DNA of 64,000 nucleotides, taken from assembly GCF_002285265.1 (NCBI RefSeq), contig NZ_NSJB01000001.1, positions 496,001 through 560,000 on the forward strand, in the 5' to 3' direction. Both the position numbers and the translations under genes were made by a program. This DNA is from Vandammella animalimorsus (GTDB lineage: Bacteria; Pseudomonadota; Gammaproteobacteria; Burkholderiales; Burkholderiaceae_C). Below the pieces are notes generated by a model, which worked only from the letters and a program-made list of their open reading frames with translations, did no database searches and was not told the origin of the DNA. Below, one piece after another: positions 11,352-20,240 of this stretch. Numbering within the stretch: position 1 is the stretch's first letter; each line of letters opens with the position of its first letter.

Positions 11352-12575
11352 TCAGCGCACCCAGGTGTTCATCTGGATGATGGGCAGCAGCACAGCCAGC
11401 ACGATGACCATCACGGCCAGGCCCATGGCCACGATGAGCAGCGGCTCAAGCATGGTGGCCAGGCGCACGGCGCGGCGCTGCACCTGGCTTTGTAGCTGGC
11501 GGGCGGCGCGTTCGAGCATCAGCGGCAGCTGGCCGGTTTGCTCGCCCAGGCGCGCGAACATGGACAGCAGCGCCGGATAGCGTTTTTTCTGCGCCAGCGC
11601 GGCGGCCAGCGGCGCGCCTTCGCGCACCAGGGCCAGGGCCTCCAGCGCGTCGCGGCGCATGCTGCGGTTGCCCACGGTTTGCGCGGCCGCTTGCAGGGCC
11701 TTGAGGATGGGCACGCCGGCGCCGCTGAGCATGGCCAGTGTGGAGGCAAAGCGCGCTGCATTGAATTGCGCGGCCAGTCGGCCCAGTATGGGCAGCTTCA
11801 GCCAGGCGGCGTCGAATTTCTCGCGCTGTGAGGGGATGCGCAGCCAACGTCCGAACAGCCAGGTCGCCAGCGCCAGCGCAGCCAGCAGCCACAGGCCGTA
11901 GGCGCGCAAGAAGGCGCTGATGCCCATGAGGATTTCCGTCAGCAGCGGCAGGCTGCGCCGGCCGCCGGCAAAGACGCTGGCAACTTGTGGCACGACGTAG
12001 CTGAGCAGGAAGATGACGATGACGATGCCCACCACGGTGACGATGGCCGGATACAGCGCCGCGCCGGTGATCTGGGCTTGCAGGGCCTGGCGGTTTTCCA
12101 GCTCGTCGGCCAGGCGCTCGAGCACCAGCGCCAGCTCGCCGCTTTGCTCGCCGGCGCCGACCACGGCCACATAGACCTCGGAGAATTCCTGCGGCCAGGC
12201 GGCCAGGGCGCGGGCGAAGCTGCTGCCGGCATTGACCTCGGCGCGCAGGCTGGCCACCAGGTGCTGCTGGCGCAGGTCTTCGGCCTCCTCGGCCAGCATG
12301 GCCAGGGCGCGCTCCAGCGTCAGACCGGAGGAGACCAGGCCGGCGAGTTGGCGCGTCCAGATGGCCAGCGCGGTGGCGTTGAAGACACGCCGCCGCAGCC
12401 AGCCGCCGCCTGCGGCGGCCTGCGCCGGAGCGCTGGCAGCCACGGCATCGACGCGCAGCGGCACCAGGCCCTGCGTGCGCAGTTGCGAGCGCGCGCTGCG
12501 CGCGGAGTCGGCCTCCAGCGTGCCTTTGCGCGGCTGGCCCAGTTCGTCGATGGCTTCGAAGGAGTAGGCGGGCAT
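11352..12575 (-). CDS. gspF: Type II secretion / pilus assembly inner-membrane protein GspF
   Basis: A 407-residue polytopic inner-membrane protein that anchors the assembly ATPase in type II secretion or type IV pilus machines. The N-terminus MPAYSFEAIDELGQPRKGTL is the GspF/PilC start. Two T2SF domains follow (about 75-195 and 275-400), each with the pattern F-x-RQLA-L...GL-L-AL and a helix pair. Three membrane segments are visible: around residues 170-195 (YPAIVTVVGIVIVIFLLSYV), about 220-240, and the last one (LLIVAMGLAVMVIVLAVLLP). No gspE, gspD or pseudopilin gene lies nearby, so the other parts of the machine must be elsewhere in the genome. Confidence 0.93.
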   Translation of the reverse strand: MPAYSFEAIDELGQPRKGTLEADSARSARSQLRTQGLVPLRVDAVAASAPAQAAAGGGWLRRRVFNATALAIWTRQLAGLVSSGLTLERALAMLAEEAEDLRQQHLVASLRAEVNAGSSFARALAAWPQEFSEVYVAVVGAGEQSGELALVLERLADELENRQALQAQITGAALYPAIVTVVGIVIVIFLLSYVVPQVASVFAGGRRSLPLLTEILMGISAFLRAYGLWLLAALALATWLFGRWLRIPSQREKFDAAWLKLPILGRLAAQFNAARFASTLAMLSGAGVPILKALQAAAQTVGNRSMRRDALEALALVREGAPLAAALAQKKRYPALLSMFARLGEQTGQLPLMLERAARQLQSQVQRRAVRLATMLEPLLIVAMGLAVMVIVLAVLLPIIQMNTWVR

Positions 12576-12611
12576 GAAGGGGCGGGGGTGCGAAGACTTG
12601 GAACGGTTTTT

Positions 12612-13319
12612 TTAGACGGAGCGGCTCAGGCCGCCGTCCACGCGCAGGTTCTGGCCGGTGATGTAGGCCGCGCCATCCGAGGCGAGAAAGGCCACCGTGG
12701 CGGCGATTTCCTCGCTCTTGCCGTAGCGCTGCAGCGGCACGCTCTGGCGGCGCTCCTCGGTGGCTGGCAGGCTGTCGATCCAGCCGGGCAGGATGTTGTT
12801 CATGCGGATGTTGTCGGCGGCGAACTGGTCTGCAAACAGCTTGGTGAAGCTGGCCAGCCCGGCGCGGAACACGGCTGAGGTGGGGAACAGCGCGCTGGGC
12901 TCGAAGGCCCAGGCGGTGGAGATGTTGATGATGGCGCCACCACCCTGGCGCTGCATCAGCGGCACGACCAGGCGCGTTGGGCGCACGACGTTGAGCAAAT
13001 AGGTGTCCATGCCACGGTGCCAGTCCTCGTCGCTGAGCTCGAGCACTGGCGCGCGCGGGCCGTGGCCGGCGCTGTTGACCAGCACGTCCACGCGGCCCCA
13101 GCGCTGCTCGGCCAGGGCCACCAGGCGCTGCAGGTCTTGGGGCGATTGGTTGGAGCCGGTCACGCCCACGCCGCCGAGTTCGCGCGCCAACGCCTCGCCC
13201 TTGCCGGAGGAGGAGAGGATGCCCACGGCAAAGCCATCGGCGGCCAGACGCCGCGCGGCGGCCGCGCCCATGCCGCTGCCGCCGGCGGTGATCAGGGCCA
13301 CTTTTTGTGTCGTTGTCAT
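12612..13319 (-). CDS. SDR-family protein with altered catalytic triad
   Basis: A 235-residue protein of the short-chain dehydrogenase/reductase fold. The NAD(P)-binding turn ALITAGGSGMGAAAARRLAA, the VLVNSAGHG segment, the conserved NILPGWIDS and the C-terminal ITGQNLRVDGGLS are all present. The active site is not standard. Aligning INIS-T...PTSAVFRAG with a normal SDR (for example hbdH in this window) puts Thr, Ser and Arg where catalytic Ser, Tyr and Lys belong. It may bind a cofactor but have a different or lost activity. Start: ATG preceded by AAAAGGAGAG. It lies 36 bp upstream of gspF on the same strand. Confidence 0.85.
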   Translation of the reverse strand: MTTTQKVALITAGGSGMGAAAARRLAADGFAVGILSSSGKGEALARELGGVGVTGSNQSPQDLQRLVALAEQRWGRVDVLVNSAGHGPRAPVLELSDEDWHRGMDTYLLNVVRPTRLVVPLMQRQGGGAIINISTAWAFEPSALFPTSAVFRAGLASFTKLFADQFAADNIRMNNILPGWIDSLPATEERRQSVPLQRYGKSEEIAATVAFLASDGAAYITGQNLRVDGGLSRSV

Positions 13320-13342
13320 TGCAAGCTCTCCTTTTAGAAAAA

Positions 13343-13954
13343 TCATTGCGACCGCCGTGGCGGTTGAGGGTGCGCGTGCCGCCAGGCCCAGGGGGGCGTG
13401 GGCTCGCGCTGCGTCCACAGGCCCTTGCCGCTGCGCTGCGCCTGTTGCTGCAGGCGCAGCAGGCGCGGGTAGTCGCGCGCCGTGCCACGGTGCACCCAGG
13501 CCAGGCCTTGCGCGACCAGGCGCTCGGCCACGGGCACGCCGCCGCAGTGTAGATCGACCAGGGTGCGGCCATAGCGGTCGCGTTGCGCGCGCGCGGGCAG
13601 TTGCACGCGCTGGTGCAGGCACAGCGCGAGCAGCGCCTGCCTGGCGGCTTGGCCGTAGGGCTGGCGCAACTCGGGCGCGTCGATGGCGCGCAGGCGCAGC
13701 TTGAGCCGTTGCGCGCGCGCGCCGTGCTGGCAGCGCGCCTGCAGCGAATCGCCATCGGAGACGCGGGTGACGATGCACTGCGCCGGCGTGGCCAGCGCGC
13801 CGGCAGCCTGGGCCGGGCCGATGGGCAGCAGCAGCCAGGCCAGGCAAAACAGGCACCGCAGCCGCAGAGGAAGGGCGAGCAGCCGCGCAGGCCAATGGCG
13901 CAGGGCGTGGCCCCAGGCGTGGCGGGGGGCTGGCAGGCGGGCAGGGGGCGTCAT
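13343..13954 (-). CDS. Thermonuclease-family (SNase-like) protein
   Basis: A 203-residue protein with a hydrophobic N-terminal segment (LRCLFCLAWLLLPIGPAQA) after about 30 basic residues, probably an export signal or membrane anchor. The staphylococcal nuclease domain follows: CIVTRVSDGDSLQ, LRLRAIDAPELRQPYG with the Arg/Asp/Glu active-site residues, and RDRYGRTLVDL with the second catalytic Arg. Such proteins are secreted or periplasmic Ca-dependent nucleases. The ATG overlaps the stop of the upstream dehydrogenase gene (ATGA), so the two are translationally coupled although their functions have no known link. Confidence 0.9.
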   Translation of the reverse strand: MTPPARLPAPRHAWGHALRHWPARLLALPLRLRCLFCLAWLLLPIGPAQAAGALATPAQCIVTRVSDGDSLQARCQHGARAQRLKLRLRAIDAPELRQPYGQAARQALLALCLHQRVQLPARAQRDRYGRTLVDLHCGGVPVAERLVAQGLAWVHRGTARDYPRLLRLQQQAQRSGKGLWTQREPTPPWAWRHAHPQPPRRSQ

Positions 13955-14940
13955 GGCGCAGGCGCTGCGGCCGGTGCCGGGGCTGTTGCCAGGCCATCGT
14001 CCGACTGGGCCTGCGCCGAGGCCAGCTGAGCCTGGGCCAGGCCGGTGTGCATGTGGTTGCGTTGCGCCAGCTGCAAAAACAGCGCGCTGTGGTCCAGCGG
14101 GCCCAGCCCGCCATCGAGCGCTTGTTGGTAGAGCTGCGCCAGCAGCGCGGTGATGGGGGCTTCGAAGCCCAGCTCGGCGCTGCTGGCCAGCACATTGCGC
14201 AAGTCTTTGAGTTGCACGCTCATGCGCCCGCGCGGCGCAAAATCGTGCGCCACCATGCGCTGGCCGTGCAGCTCCAGGATGCGGCTTTGGGCAAAGCCGC
14301 CAGCCATGGCCTCGCGCACTTTGGCCGGGTCGGCGCCGCCTTTTTCGGCCAGCAGCAGGCCCTCGGCCACGGCGCCGATGGTGATGCCCACGATCATCTG
14401 GTTGACCAGCTTGGCCAGCTGGCCGCTGCCAGCCTCGCCCACGCGGGTGGCGCGGCCCAGCACGGCCAGCAGGGCCTGCACCTGGGCGCGCTCGAAGACC
14501 TCGGCCGGCCCGCCGACCATGATGGCCAGCGTGCCGGCCTGGGCGCCCACGGTGCCGCCCGAGACAGGCGCATCCAGCGCGAGCACGCCGCGCGCCTGCA
14601 GCAGCGCGGCGTGCTCGCGCGCCTCGCGCGGTTGCATCGAGCCCATGTCGATGAACAGGCTGCCAGGTCGCAGCGCCTGCGCCACGCCGTGCGCCTGCAG
14701 CACCTCGCGGCTGATGGCGCCGCTCTCGAGCATGGCGATGGTGATGTCGGCCGCCGCCACGGCCTGCGCGGCGCTGGCGTGGCCGTGCGCGCCAGCCTGG
14801 CACAGGGCCTCGGTCTTGCTGGCGGTGCGGTTCCAGACGTGCAGCGCATAACCCGCATCCAGCAGGCGCTGCGCCATGGGCTGGCCCATCAGGCCGGTAC
14901 CCAGAAAGGCAATGGTCGGAGAGGTGCTGTCGGTGTGCAT
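13951..14940 (-). CDS. NAD(P)-dependent beta-hydroxyacid dehydrogenase (3-hydroxyisobutyrate dehydrogenase family)
   Basis: A 329-residue cytosolic oxidoreductase. The Rossmann turn [20 protein letters not shown] is at the N-terminus. The substrate loop [22 protein letters not shown] is the family signature, and [12 protein letters not shown] carries the catalytic Lys. Substrates in this family include 3-hydroxyisobutyrate, tartronate semialdehyde and L-threonate; the sequence does not decide between them. A low-complexity Gln/Ala/Pro tail of about 40 residues makes it longer than the usual 290-300. Its start is divergent from the ugpC leader. Confidence 0.9.
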   Translation of the reverse strand: MHTDSTSPTIAFLGTGLMGQPMAQRLLDAGYALHVWNRTASKTEALCQAGAHGHASAAQAVAAADITIAMLESGAISREVLQAHGVAQALRPGSLFIDMGSMQPREAREHAALLQARGVLALDAPVSGGTVGAQAGTLAIMVGGPAEVFERAQVQALLAVLGRATRVGEAGSGQLAKLVNQMIVGITIGAVAEGLLLAEKGGADPAKVREAMAGGFAQSRILELHGQRMVAHDFAPRGRMSVQLKDLRNVLASSAELGFEAPITALLAQLYQQALDGGLGPLDHSALFLQLAQRNHMHTGLAQAQLASAQAQSDDGLATAPAPAAAPAP

Positions 14941-14987
14941 GTGGTGTTCTGTGGGGCGGGCAGGGCAAAGCAGGGGGTGAGTTTGGG

Positions 14988-15047
14988 TATAGTACGGCCC
15001 CGCCCGGGCCAGAGAGCCCGCACAAGCCCTTGTGCGGGTATTTTTTT
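14988..15047 (+). promoter_or_regulatory. Attenuator-like hairpin with upstream -10 element in the ugpC leader
   Basis: A TATAGT -10-like hexamer (14988-14993) is followed at 15017-15038 by a perfect 9-bp stem CCCGCACAA / TTGTGCGGG with a 4-base loop, then TA and seven T. This has the form of an intrinsic terminator on the plus strand. The nearest upstream gene runs on the other strand, so the terminator has no plus-strand gene to end. It lies 50 bases before the ugpC start, which suggests attenuation or a very short RNA. Confidence 0.6.
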
Positions 15048-15098
15048 GCGCTGCGCCTGGCGCGTGTTCCGTTTTTTCTCTTTTTTGCCCCTTCTCCC

Positions 15099-16121
15099 AT
15101 GGCATCCATTTCCCTGCGCAACGTCATCAAACGCTACGGCCGTGGTGCCAAGGTCAATCAGGTCATCCATGGCATCAACGCAGAGATTGCCGATGGTGAG
15201 TTCATCGTGATCGTTGGCCCCTCAGGCTGCGGCAAATCCACGCTGCTGCGCATGGTGGCCGGGCTGGAGGAAATCTCCGGCGGCGAGATCCTCATTGGCG
15301 GGCAGGTCGTCAACGACCTGGAGCCGGCGCGGCGCGACATCGCCATGGTGTTCCAGAACTACGCGCTCTACCCGCACATGAGCGTGTTCGAGAACATGGC
15401 CTACGGCCTGAAAATCGCCAAGACCCCGGCCGATGAAATCAAGCGCCGCGTGGACAAGGCCGCGCAAATCCTGGAGCTGGGGCATTTGCTCGAACGCAAG
15501 CCGCGCGAGCTCTCGGGCGGGCAGCGCCAGCGCGTGGCCATGGGCCGCGCCATCGTGCGCCAGCCGCAGGTGTTCCTCTTCGATGAGCCGCTGTCCAACC
15601 TGGACGCCAAGCTGCGCGCGCAGACCCGGCTGGAAATTCAGAAGCTGCACCGCGAGCTGGGCATCACCTCGCTGTTCGTCACGCACGATCAGGTCGAGGC
15701 CATGACGCTGGCGCAGCGCATGATCGTGCTCAGCGGCGGGCACATGGAGCAGTTCGGCACGCCCGAGGAGGTCTACCACACGCCGGCGACGACCTTCGTG
15801 GCCAGCTTCATCGGCTCGCCGCCGATGAACCTGCTCAAGCACGCCCCGGGCAGCCCGGAAGGGTTGATTACTGGCATTCGCCCCGAGCATCTGGACCTGG
15901 TCGAACCCGGCCAGGGCTGGCCCGTGGAGGTCGAATCGGTGGAGCTGCTGGGCGCCGAGCGCCTGATCTACGCCCGCCTGCAAGGCGAAAGCCTGATCGT
16001 GCGCATTGAGGAAGGCCACTTCGTGCCCGAGCCGGGCCAGACGTTGTACGTGCAGCCCCGCGCCGGGCGCCTGCACTTCTTCGACGCCGAAAGCGGCCTG
16101 CGCATCGAGCGCGCGGCCTGA
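15099..16121 (+). CDS. ugpC: ABC transporter ATP-binding protein, UgpC/MalK type
   Basis: A 340-residue ATPase of carbohydrate/glycerol-3-phosphate importers. Walker [11 protein letters not shown]-loop [13 protein letters not shown], signature [14 protein letters not shown], Walker [13 protein letters not shown] and H-loop VTHDQ are all intact. The C-terminal TOBE/OB regulatory domain carries the [11 protein letters not shown] block typical of MalK and UgpC. The start [14 protein letters not shown] is the usual UgpC beginning; upstream residues in frame look like leader. No ugpB, ugpA or ugpE permease gene is next to it, so it is an orphan or shared ATPase in this window. It is convergent with smc, with a repeat element in between. 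Confidence 0.92.
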   Translation: MASISLRNVIKRYGRGAKVNQVIHGINAEIADGEFIVIVGPSGCGKSTLLRMVAGLEEISGGEILIGGQVVNDLEPARRDIAMVFQNYALYPHMSVFENMAYGLKIAKTPADEIKRRVDKAAQILELGHLLERKPRELSGGQRQRVAMGRAIVRQPQVFLFDEPLSNLDAKLRAQTRLEIQKLHRELGITSLFVTHDQVEAMTLAQRMIVLSGGHMEQFGTPEEVYHTPATTFVASFIGSPPMNLLKHAPGSPEGLITGIRPEHLDLVEPGQGWPVEVESVELLGAERLIYARLQGESLIVRIEEGHFVPEPGQTLYVQPRAGRLHFFDAESGLRIERAA

Positions 16122-16166
16122 GCCGGCGGCGCCCAGCCGCTCGGGGCTGCGGCCTGCGCCTTCTGG

Positions 16167-16410
16167 AGCGGTTTCGATGCTCGTGAAGACATTTCCTGAA
16201 AGCGCCGCCTTCTCTCGTCACACCTGCGAAGGCGGGTGTCCAGTCGCGACGCGCTGACAGGCGGCGCTGCCGTTTGCCAATCTCCCCACTCGCGCGCAAT
16301 GGTGGCGCTGGATGCCCGCCTGCGCGGGCATGACGAGAGCCATCTTCGAGATTGCGATGGCAGTCAGCGGCCTGTCTTGGATTTGTCAACGTTCGAGCAC
16401 AACACGCTCT
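16167..16410 (-). repeat. 240-bp REPIN-like repeat, copy A
   Basis: The reverse complement of this 244-bp stretch matches 31868-32107 along nearly its whole length, with both ends shared (AGAGCGTGTT at one end, AAACCGCT at the other). It contains two hairpins of the form ATGCCCGC-N4-GCGGGCAT and ACACCTGC-N4-GCGGGTGT in opposite orientation, each flanked by GTC and CCAG. This is the arrangement of paired REP sequences (REPIN/BIME). It fills most of the 387-bp gap between the convergent ugpC and smc genes. No coding sequence is seen in it. Confidence 0.88.
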
Positions 16411-16508
16411 GATCCCCCGATCAACGCCTGCCTGTGAGCAGGCGTTCGCCCATCTCGCCCATCTCGCCCAGAGCGTGAGCAGCCCTGCTCAGGCAAGGCC
16501 AAGGGCCC

Positions 16509-19500
16509 TCAGGCGTCGGCCATGCTCAGCGCCTCTTGCATGTCCACGGCCACGATGCGCGAGACGCCGCGCTCTTGCATGGTCACGCCGATGAGCTGCT
16601 CGGCCATTTCCATGGCGATCTTGTTGTGGCTGATGTAGAGGAACTGGGTGTGCGCGCTCATGCGCTTGACCAGGCGCGCATAGCGCTCGGTGTTGGCGTC
16701 GTCCAGCGGCGCGTCCACCTCGTCGAGCAGGCAAAAGGGCGCGGGGTTGAGCTGGAAGATGGCAAACACCAGGGCAATGGCCGTCAAGGCCTTTTCGCCG
16801 CCCGAGAGCAGGTGGATGGTCTGGTTGCGCTTGCCCGGCGGCTGGGCCATGACTTGCACGCCTGAGTCGAGGATTTCCTCGCCCGTCATGATGAGCCTGG
16901 CCTGGCCGCCGCCGAACAGCTCGGGGAACATGGCGCCAAAGTGCTGGTTGACGGTGTCGAAGGTGCTTTGCAGCAGCTCGCGGGTTTCGGCGTCGATGGT
17001 GCGAATCGCCTCTTCCAGCGTGGCCATGGCCTCTTGCAGGTCGCTGGCCTGCGCGTCCAGGTAGGTCTTGCGCTCATTGGCCTGGCCCAGCTCCTGCAGC
17101 GCGGCCAGGTTGACGGGGCCCAGGGCCTCCATCTGGCGCTGCATGCGCTCGATCTGGCCTTGCAGGCCTTCCAGGCGCACCTGGCCCTGGGCGATGCTGT
17201 GCGCCACGGCCTGTTTGTCGCTCTCGGCCTCGCTCAGCAGGTCTTCGAATTGCTGCCAGGCCAGTTGCGCGGCCTGCTCTTTGAGGCGCAGCTCGGTGAT
17301 GCGCTGGCGCAGCGGCTCCAGCGCGCGCTCCTTGTGCATGCGGGCCTCGTCGGTGGCGCGCAGCTGGCGGCCCATTTCGTCGTAGTGCTGGCGCGCCTGC
17401 TGCAGGCGCTGCTCGCAGTCGAGCTTGACGGCCTGGGCCTGCTCCAGGCCGTCGAGTGCGCCGGTCTCGGCAAAGCGCGCCTGTTCGATCTGCGCCTGTT
17501 CGAGCTCTTGCTGCAGGGCCTGCAACTGCTGGCTGGCGGTGGCCAGGCTGCGCTGCAACTCCTGGCGGCGGTGCTGGATGCTTTGCTGGCCGAACTGCGA
17601 TTCCTGCAGCTGGCGCTCGAGCTGGCGCAGCTGCTCGCGCGCCTGGCCCAGCTGGCGCTCGGCCGCGTCCACGGCCTCGTCCTGCGTCAATTGCAGGGCC
17701 TGGGCCTCGGCCAGCTGGGCGTCTAGCTCCTCAAAGCGCGCCTCGGCCTCGATGCTGCGCGCCTGCAATTCTTCCTGGCCTTGCTGCAGCTCTTGCCAGT
17801 CGTCCTCCAGCCGGGCGTGCGCGGCGCGCAGCTGCTCGGCCTGCTGGCTCAGCTGCATGACTTCGACCTGCAGCTGGTGGGCCTGTTTTTGCGCCTGGTC
17901 GGCGGCGCTGCGGCGCTGTTGCAACGCGGCGGCAGCCTCTTGGTAGGCGCTCTCGGCCTGGGCCTGGGCGCTGCGCTGCGCCTGCACGCTGGTCTCTTGC
18001 GCCTGGCAGTCGGCCTGCAGGGCCTCGATCTCCTGGGCGCGCGCCAGCAGGCCGGCCTGCTCGCTGTCTTCGGCGTAAAAGCCCAGGCTGTGGCCGGTGA
18101 CGCTGTGGCCCTGGGCCAGCAGGATTTGCTCGCCCGGGCGCAGCAGGCTGCGGGCGGCCAGCGCGTCGTCCAGGTGGGCGGCGCTGTAGCAGCCCTGCAA
18201 CCAGTCGGCCAGCACGGCCTGCAGCTGCGGGTTGTCGCAGCGGATTTTCTCGCTCAGCGGCGGCAGGGTCATGGCCGGGTTGGGGGCGACAGGTGCGGCG
18301 GCGGGCGCGGCGGGTGTGTGGCCAGGGGCATTGGCGTAGAACACCAGCTTGACGGGCGGGCGGCGCTCGGCGCTGGCAAAGCCGCGGATGCGCTCCAGGT
18401 CGGAGACGGGCAGGGCGGCCATGCGCTCGCGCAGCGCGGCTTCGACGGCCTGCTCCCAGCCGCTGTCCACGTGCAGCTGGCGCCACAGCGGCTCGAACTG
18501 CTCCAGCCCGTGCTCGGCCAGCCAGGGGGCGAGCTTGCCTTCGGCCTGCACCTTGTCTTGCAGGGCGCGCAGCGCCTGCAGCCGCGCCTCCAGGCTGGCG
18601 AGCTTGCCGGCGCTGGCCTGCAGCGCGTTTTGCGCCTGGCGGCGCTGGCTGTCCAGCTCGGGCAGGCTGGCTTCCAGCTCGGCCCAGGCGGCCTGGGCCA
18701 GTTCGGCCTCCTCGCGCGCCAGCTCCAGCGCCTGCTGCTGCTGGGCCAGCTGTTGCTCGTCGATGGGCTGCAGGCCGCGGCGCTCCTGCTCGATGCGCTC
18801 CATGCGGGCCTGCTGCTGCTGCTGGCGCTCGGCCAGGCCGCGCTGCTCGGCGGCCAGCACCTGCAGCTGCTGCTGCACGTGCTGGGCCTGCTGGCGCGCC
18901 TGCTCGGCCTGCTCGCGCGCCTGGCGCCAGGCCTGCTCCAGCTCGGGCAGTTGGGCGCTGTGCTCGTCGAGCTGGGCGGCAAGGATTTCGCTGCGCTCCA
19001 GCGCGCTGGCGTCGTCGCCTTCGAGCGCGCTCAGGTGCTCGCTCGATTGGCTGGAGCTGTGCTGCCACTGCGCCATCTGCTGCTGCAGCGCGTCGATGCG
19101 CTGCTCGGCGCGTTGCTTGCCTTCGAGCACGAAGCGGATTTCGGCTTCGAGCTTGCCGACCTCGGCCGAGGCTTCGTAGAGCGCGCCCTGGGCGCTGTTG
19201 ACCTGCTCGCCGGCGGCGTAGTGCTGCTCGCGCGCCTGCTCCAGCTGCGCGGCGGCGACTTCGATCTCGCCGGTGTGCAGTTGTAGCTCATCCATGGCCT
19301 GCTGGCCGGCGGCCTGGGCCTGCTCCAGATCCTGCTGGGCCTTTTGCTGGCGCAGCAGCCACAGTTGCTGCTGCGCCAGCGTGACGCGCTCTTGCAGCTG
19401 GGTGTACTGCGCGGCGACCTCGGCCTGGGCCTGCAGCTTGCCCAGCTGGCTGCCCAGCTCGCGCAGGATGTCTTCGATGCGGGTGAGGTTCTCGCGCGTG

Positions 19501-20057
19501 TCCTTCAGGCGCGCCTCGGTCTCCTTGCGGCGCTCCTTGTACTTGGAGACGCCGGCCGCTTCCTCCAGGAACAGGCGCAGCTCCTCGGGCTTGGATTCGA
19601 TGATGCGGCTGATCGTGCCCTGGCCGATGATGGCGTAGGCGCGCGGGCCCAGGCCGGTGCCCAGGAACACGTCCTGCACGTCCTTGCGGCGCACCTGCTG
19701 GTTGTTGATGTAGTAGCTGCTGGCGCCCTCGCGCGTGAGCACGCGCTTGACGGCGATCTCGCCAAACTGGTTCCACTGCCCGCCGGCGCGGTGGTCGGCG
19801 TTGTCGAACACCAGCTCCACGCTGGAGCGGCTGGCGGGCTTGCGCGTGTGCGTGCCGCTGAAGATCACGTCCTGCATGGACTCGCCGCGCAGCTCGCTGG
19901 CCTTGGATTCGCCCAGCACCCAGCGCACCGCATCCATGATGTTGGACTTGCCGCAGCCATTGGGGCCGACCACGCCCACCATCTGGCCTGGCAGCAGAAA
20001 GTTGGTCGGCTCGGCAAAGGACTTGAAGCCGGCGAGCTTGATGGAATTGAGGCGCAC
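16509..20057 (-). CDS. smc: Chromosome segregation protein SMC
   Basis: A 1182-residue condensin ATPase that compacts and segregates the chromosome as a homodimer with ScpA/ScpB. The N-terminal head has Walker A GPNGCGKSN (about 32-40) and the ASRSSVELVF block. Two very long Gln/Glu/Ala coiled coils (about 170-500 and 680-1000) flank the hinge domain (about 520-640, with KLAPWLAEHGLEQFEPLW). The C-terminal head has the signature LLSGGEKALTAIAL and Walker B FCLLDEVDAPLDDAN. The GTG giving MRLNSIKLAGFKSF was chosen because this is the universal SMC start; the frame is open upstream without homology. The zipA and ligA genes often found downstream are not here. Confidence 0.97.
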   Translation of the reverse strand: MRLNSIKLAGFKSFAEPTNFLLPGQMVGVVGPNGCGKSNIMDAVRWVLGESKASELRGESMQDVIFSGTHTRKPASRSSVELVFDNADHRAGGQWNQFGEIAVKRVLTREGASSYYINNQQVRRKDVQDVFLGTGLGPRAYAIIGQGTISRIIESKPEELRLFLEEAAGVSKYKERRKETEARLKDTRENLTRIEDILRELGSQLGKLQAQAEVAAQYTQLQERVTLAQQQLWLLRQQKAQQDLEQAQAAGQQAMDELQLHTGEIEVAAAQLEQAREQHYAAGEQVNSAQGALYEASAEVGKLEAEIRFVLEGKQRAEQRIDALQQQMAQWQHSSSQSSEHLSALEGDDASALERSEILAAQLDEHSAQLPELEQAWRQAREQAEQARQQAQHVQQQLQVLAAEQRGLAERQQQQQARMERIEQERRGLQPIDEQQLAQQQQALELAREEAELAQAAWAELEASLPELDSQRRQAQNALQASAGKLASLEARLQALRALQDKVQAEGKLAPWLAEHGLEQFEPLWRQLHVDSGWEQAVEAALRERMAALPVSDLERIRGFASAERRPPVKLVFYANAPGHTPAAPAAAPVAPNPAMTLPPLSEKIRCDNPQLQAVLADWLQGCYSAAHLDDALAARSLLRPGEQILLAQGHSVTGHSLGFYAEDSEQAGLLARAQEIEALQADCQAQETSVQAQRSAQAQAESAYQEAAAALQQRRSAADQAQKQAHQLQVEVMQLSQQAEQLRAAHARLEDDWQELQQGQEELQARSIEAEARFEELDAQLAEAQALQLTQDEAVDAAERQLGQAREQLRQLERQLQESQFGQQSIQHRRQELQRSLATASQQLQALQQELEQAQIEQARFAETGALDGLEQAQAVKLDCEQRLQQARQHYDEMGRQLRATDEARMHKERALEPLRQRITELRLKEQAAQLAWQQFEDLLSEAESDKQAVAHSIAQGQVRLEGLQGQIERMQRQMEALGPVNLAALQELGQANERKTYLDAQASDLQEAMATLEEAIRTIDAETRELLQSTFDTVNQHFGAMFPELFGGGQARLIMTGEEILDSGVQVMAQPPGKRNQTIHLLSGGEKALTAIALVFAIFQLNPAPFCLLDEVDAPLDDANTERYARLVKRMSAHTQFLYISHNKIAMEMAEQLIGVTMQERGVSRIVAVDMQEALSMADA

Positions 20058-20240
20058 GGGGGAAAACGGGCTGGACTGCTGTGGCGGCGGCGCGCGGCGG
20101 CCTGGATGCCGCAGGGCGCTGCCACTACACAACAAAAGCAAAAGCCGCCAATGGTAAAGGCAGTAAAGGCAACGGGCGGTTTCAGGGCCCGTTCAACACA
20201 GGGGCATCATGCAGGGCATCAGGATCGACAGGGCATCAGA

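Noticed and set aside
20100..20210. A terminator for dapC between dapC and smc.
   Set aside because: The only possible stem (AACCGCC/GGCGGTT-like arms) has a loop of more than 25 bases and an interrupted T-run, so it is not convincing.
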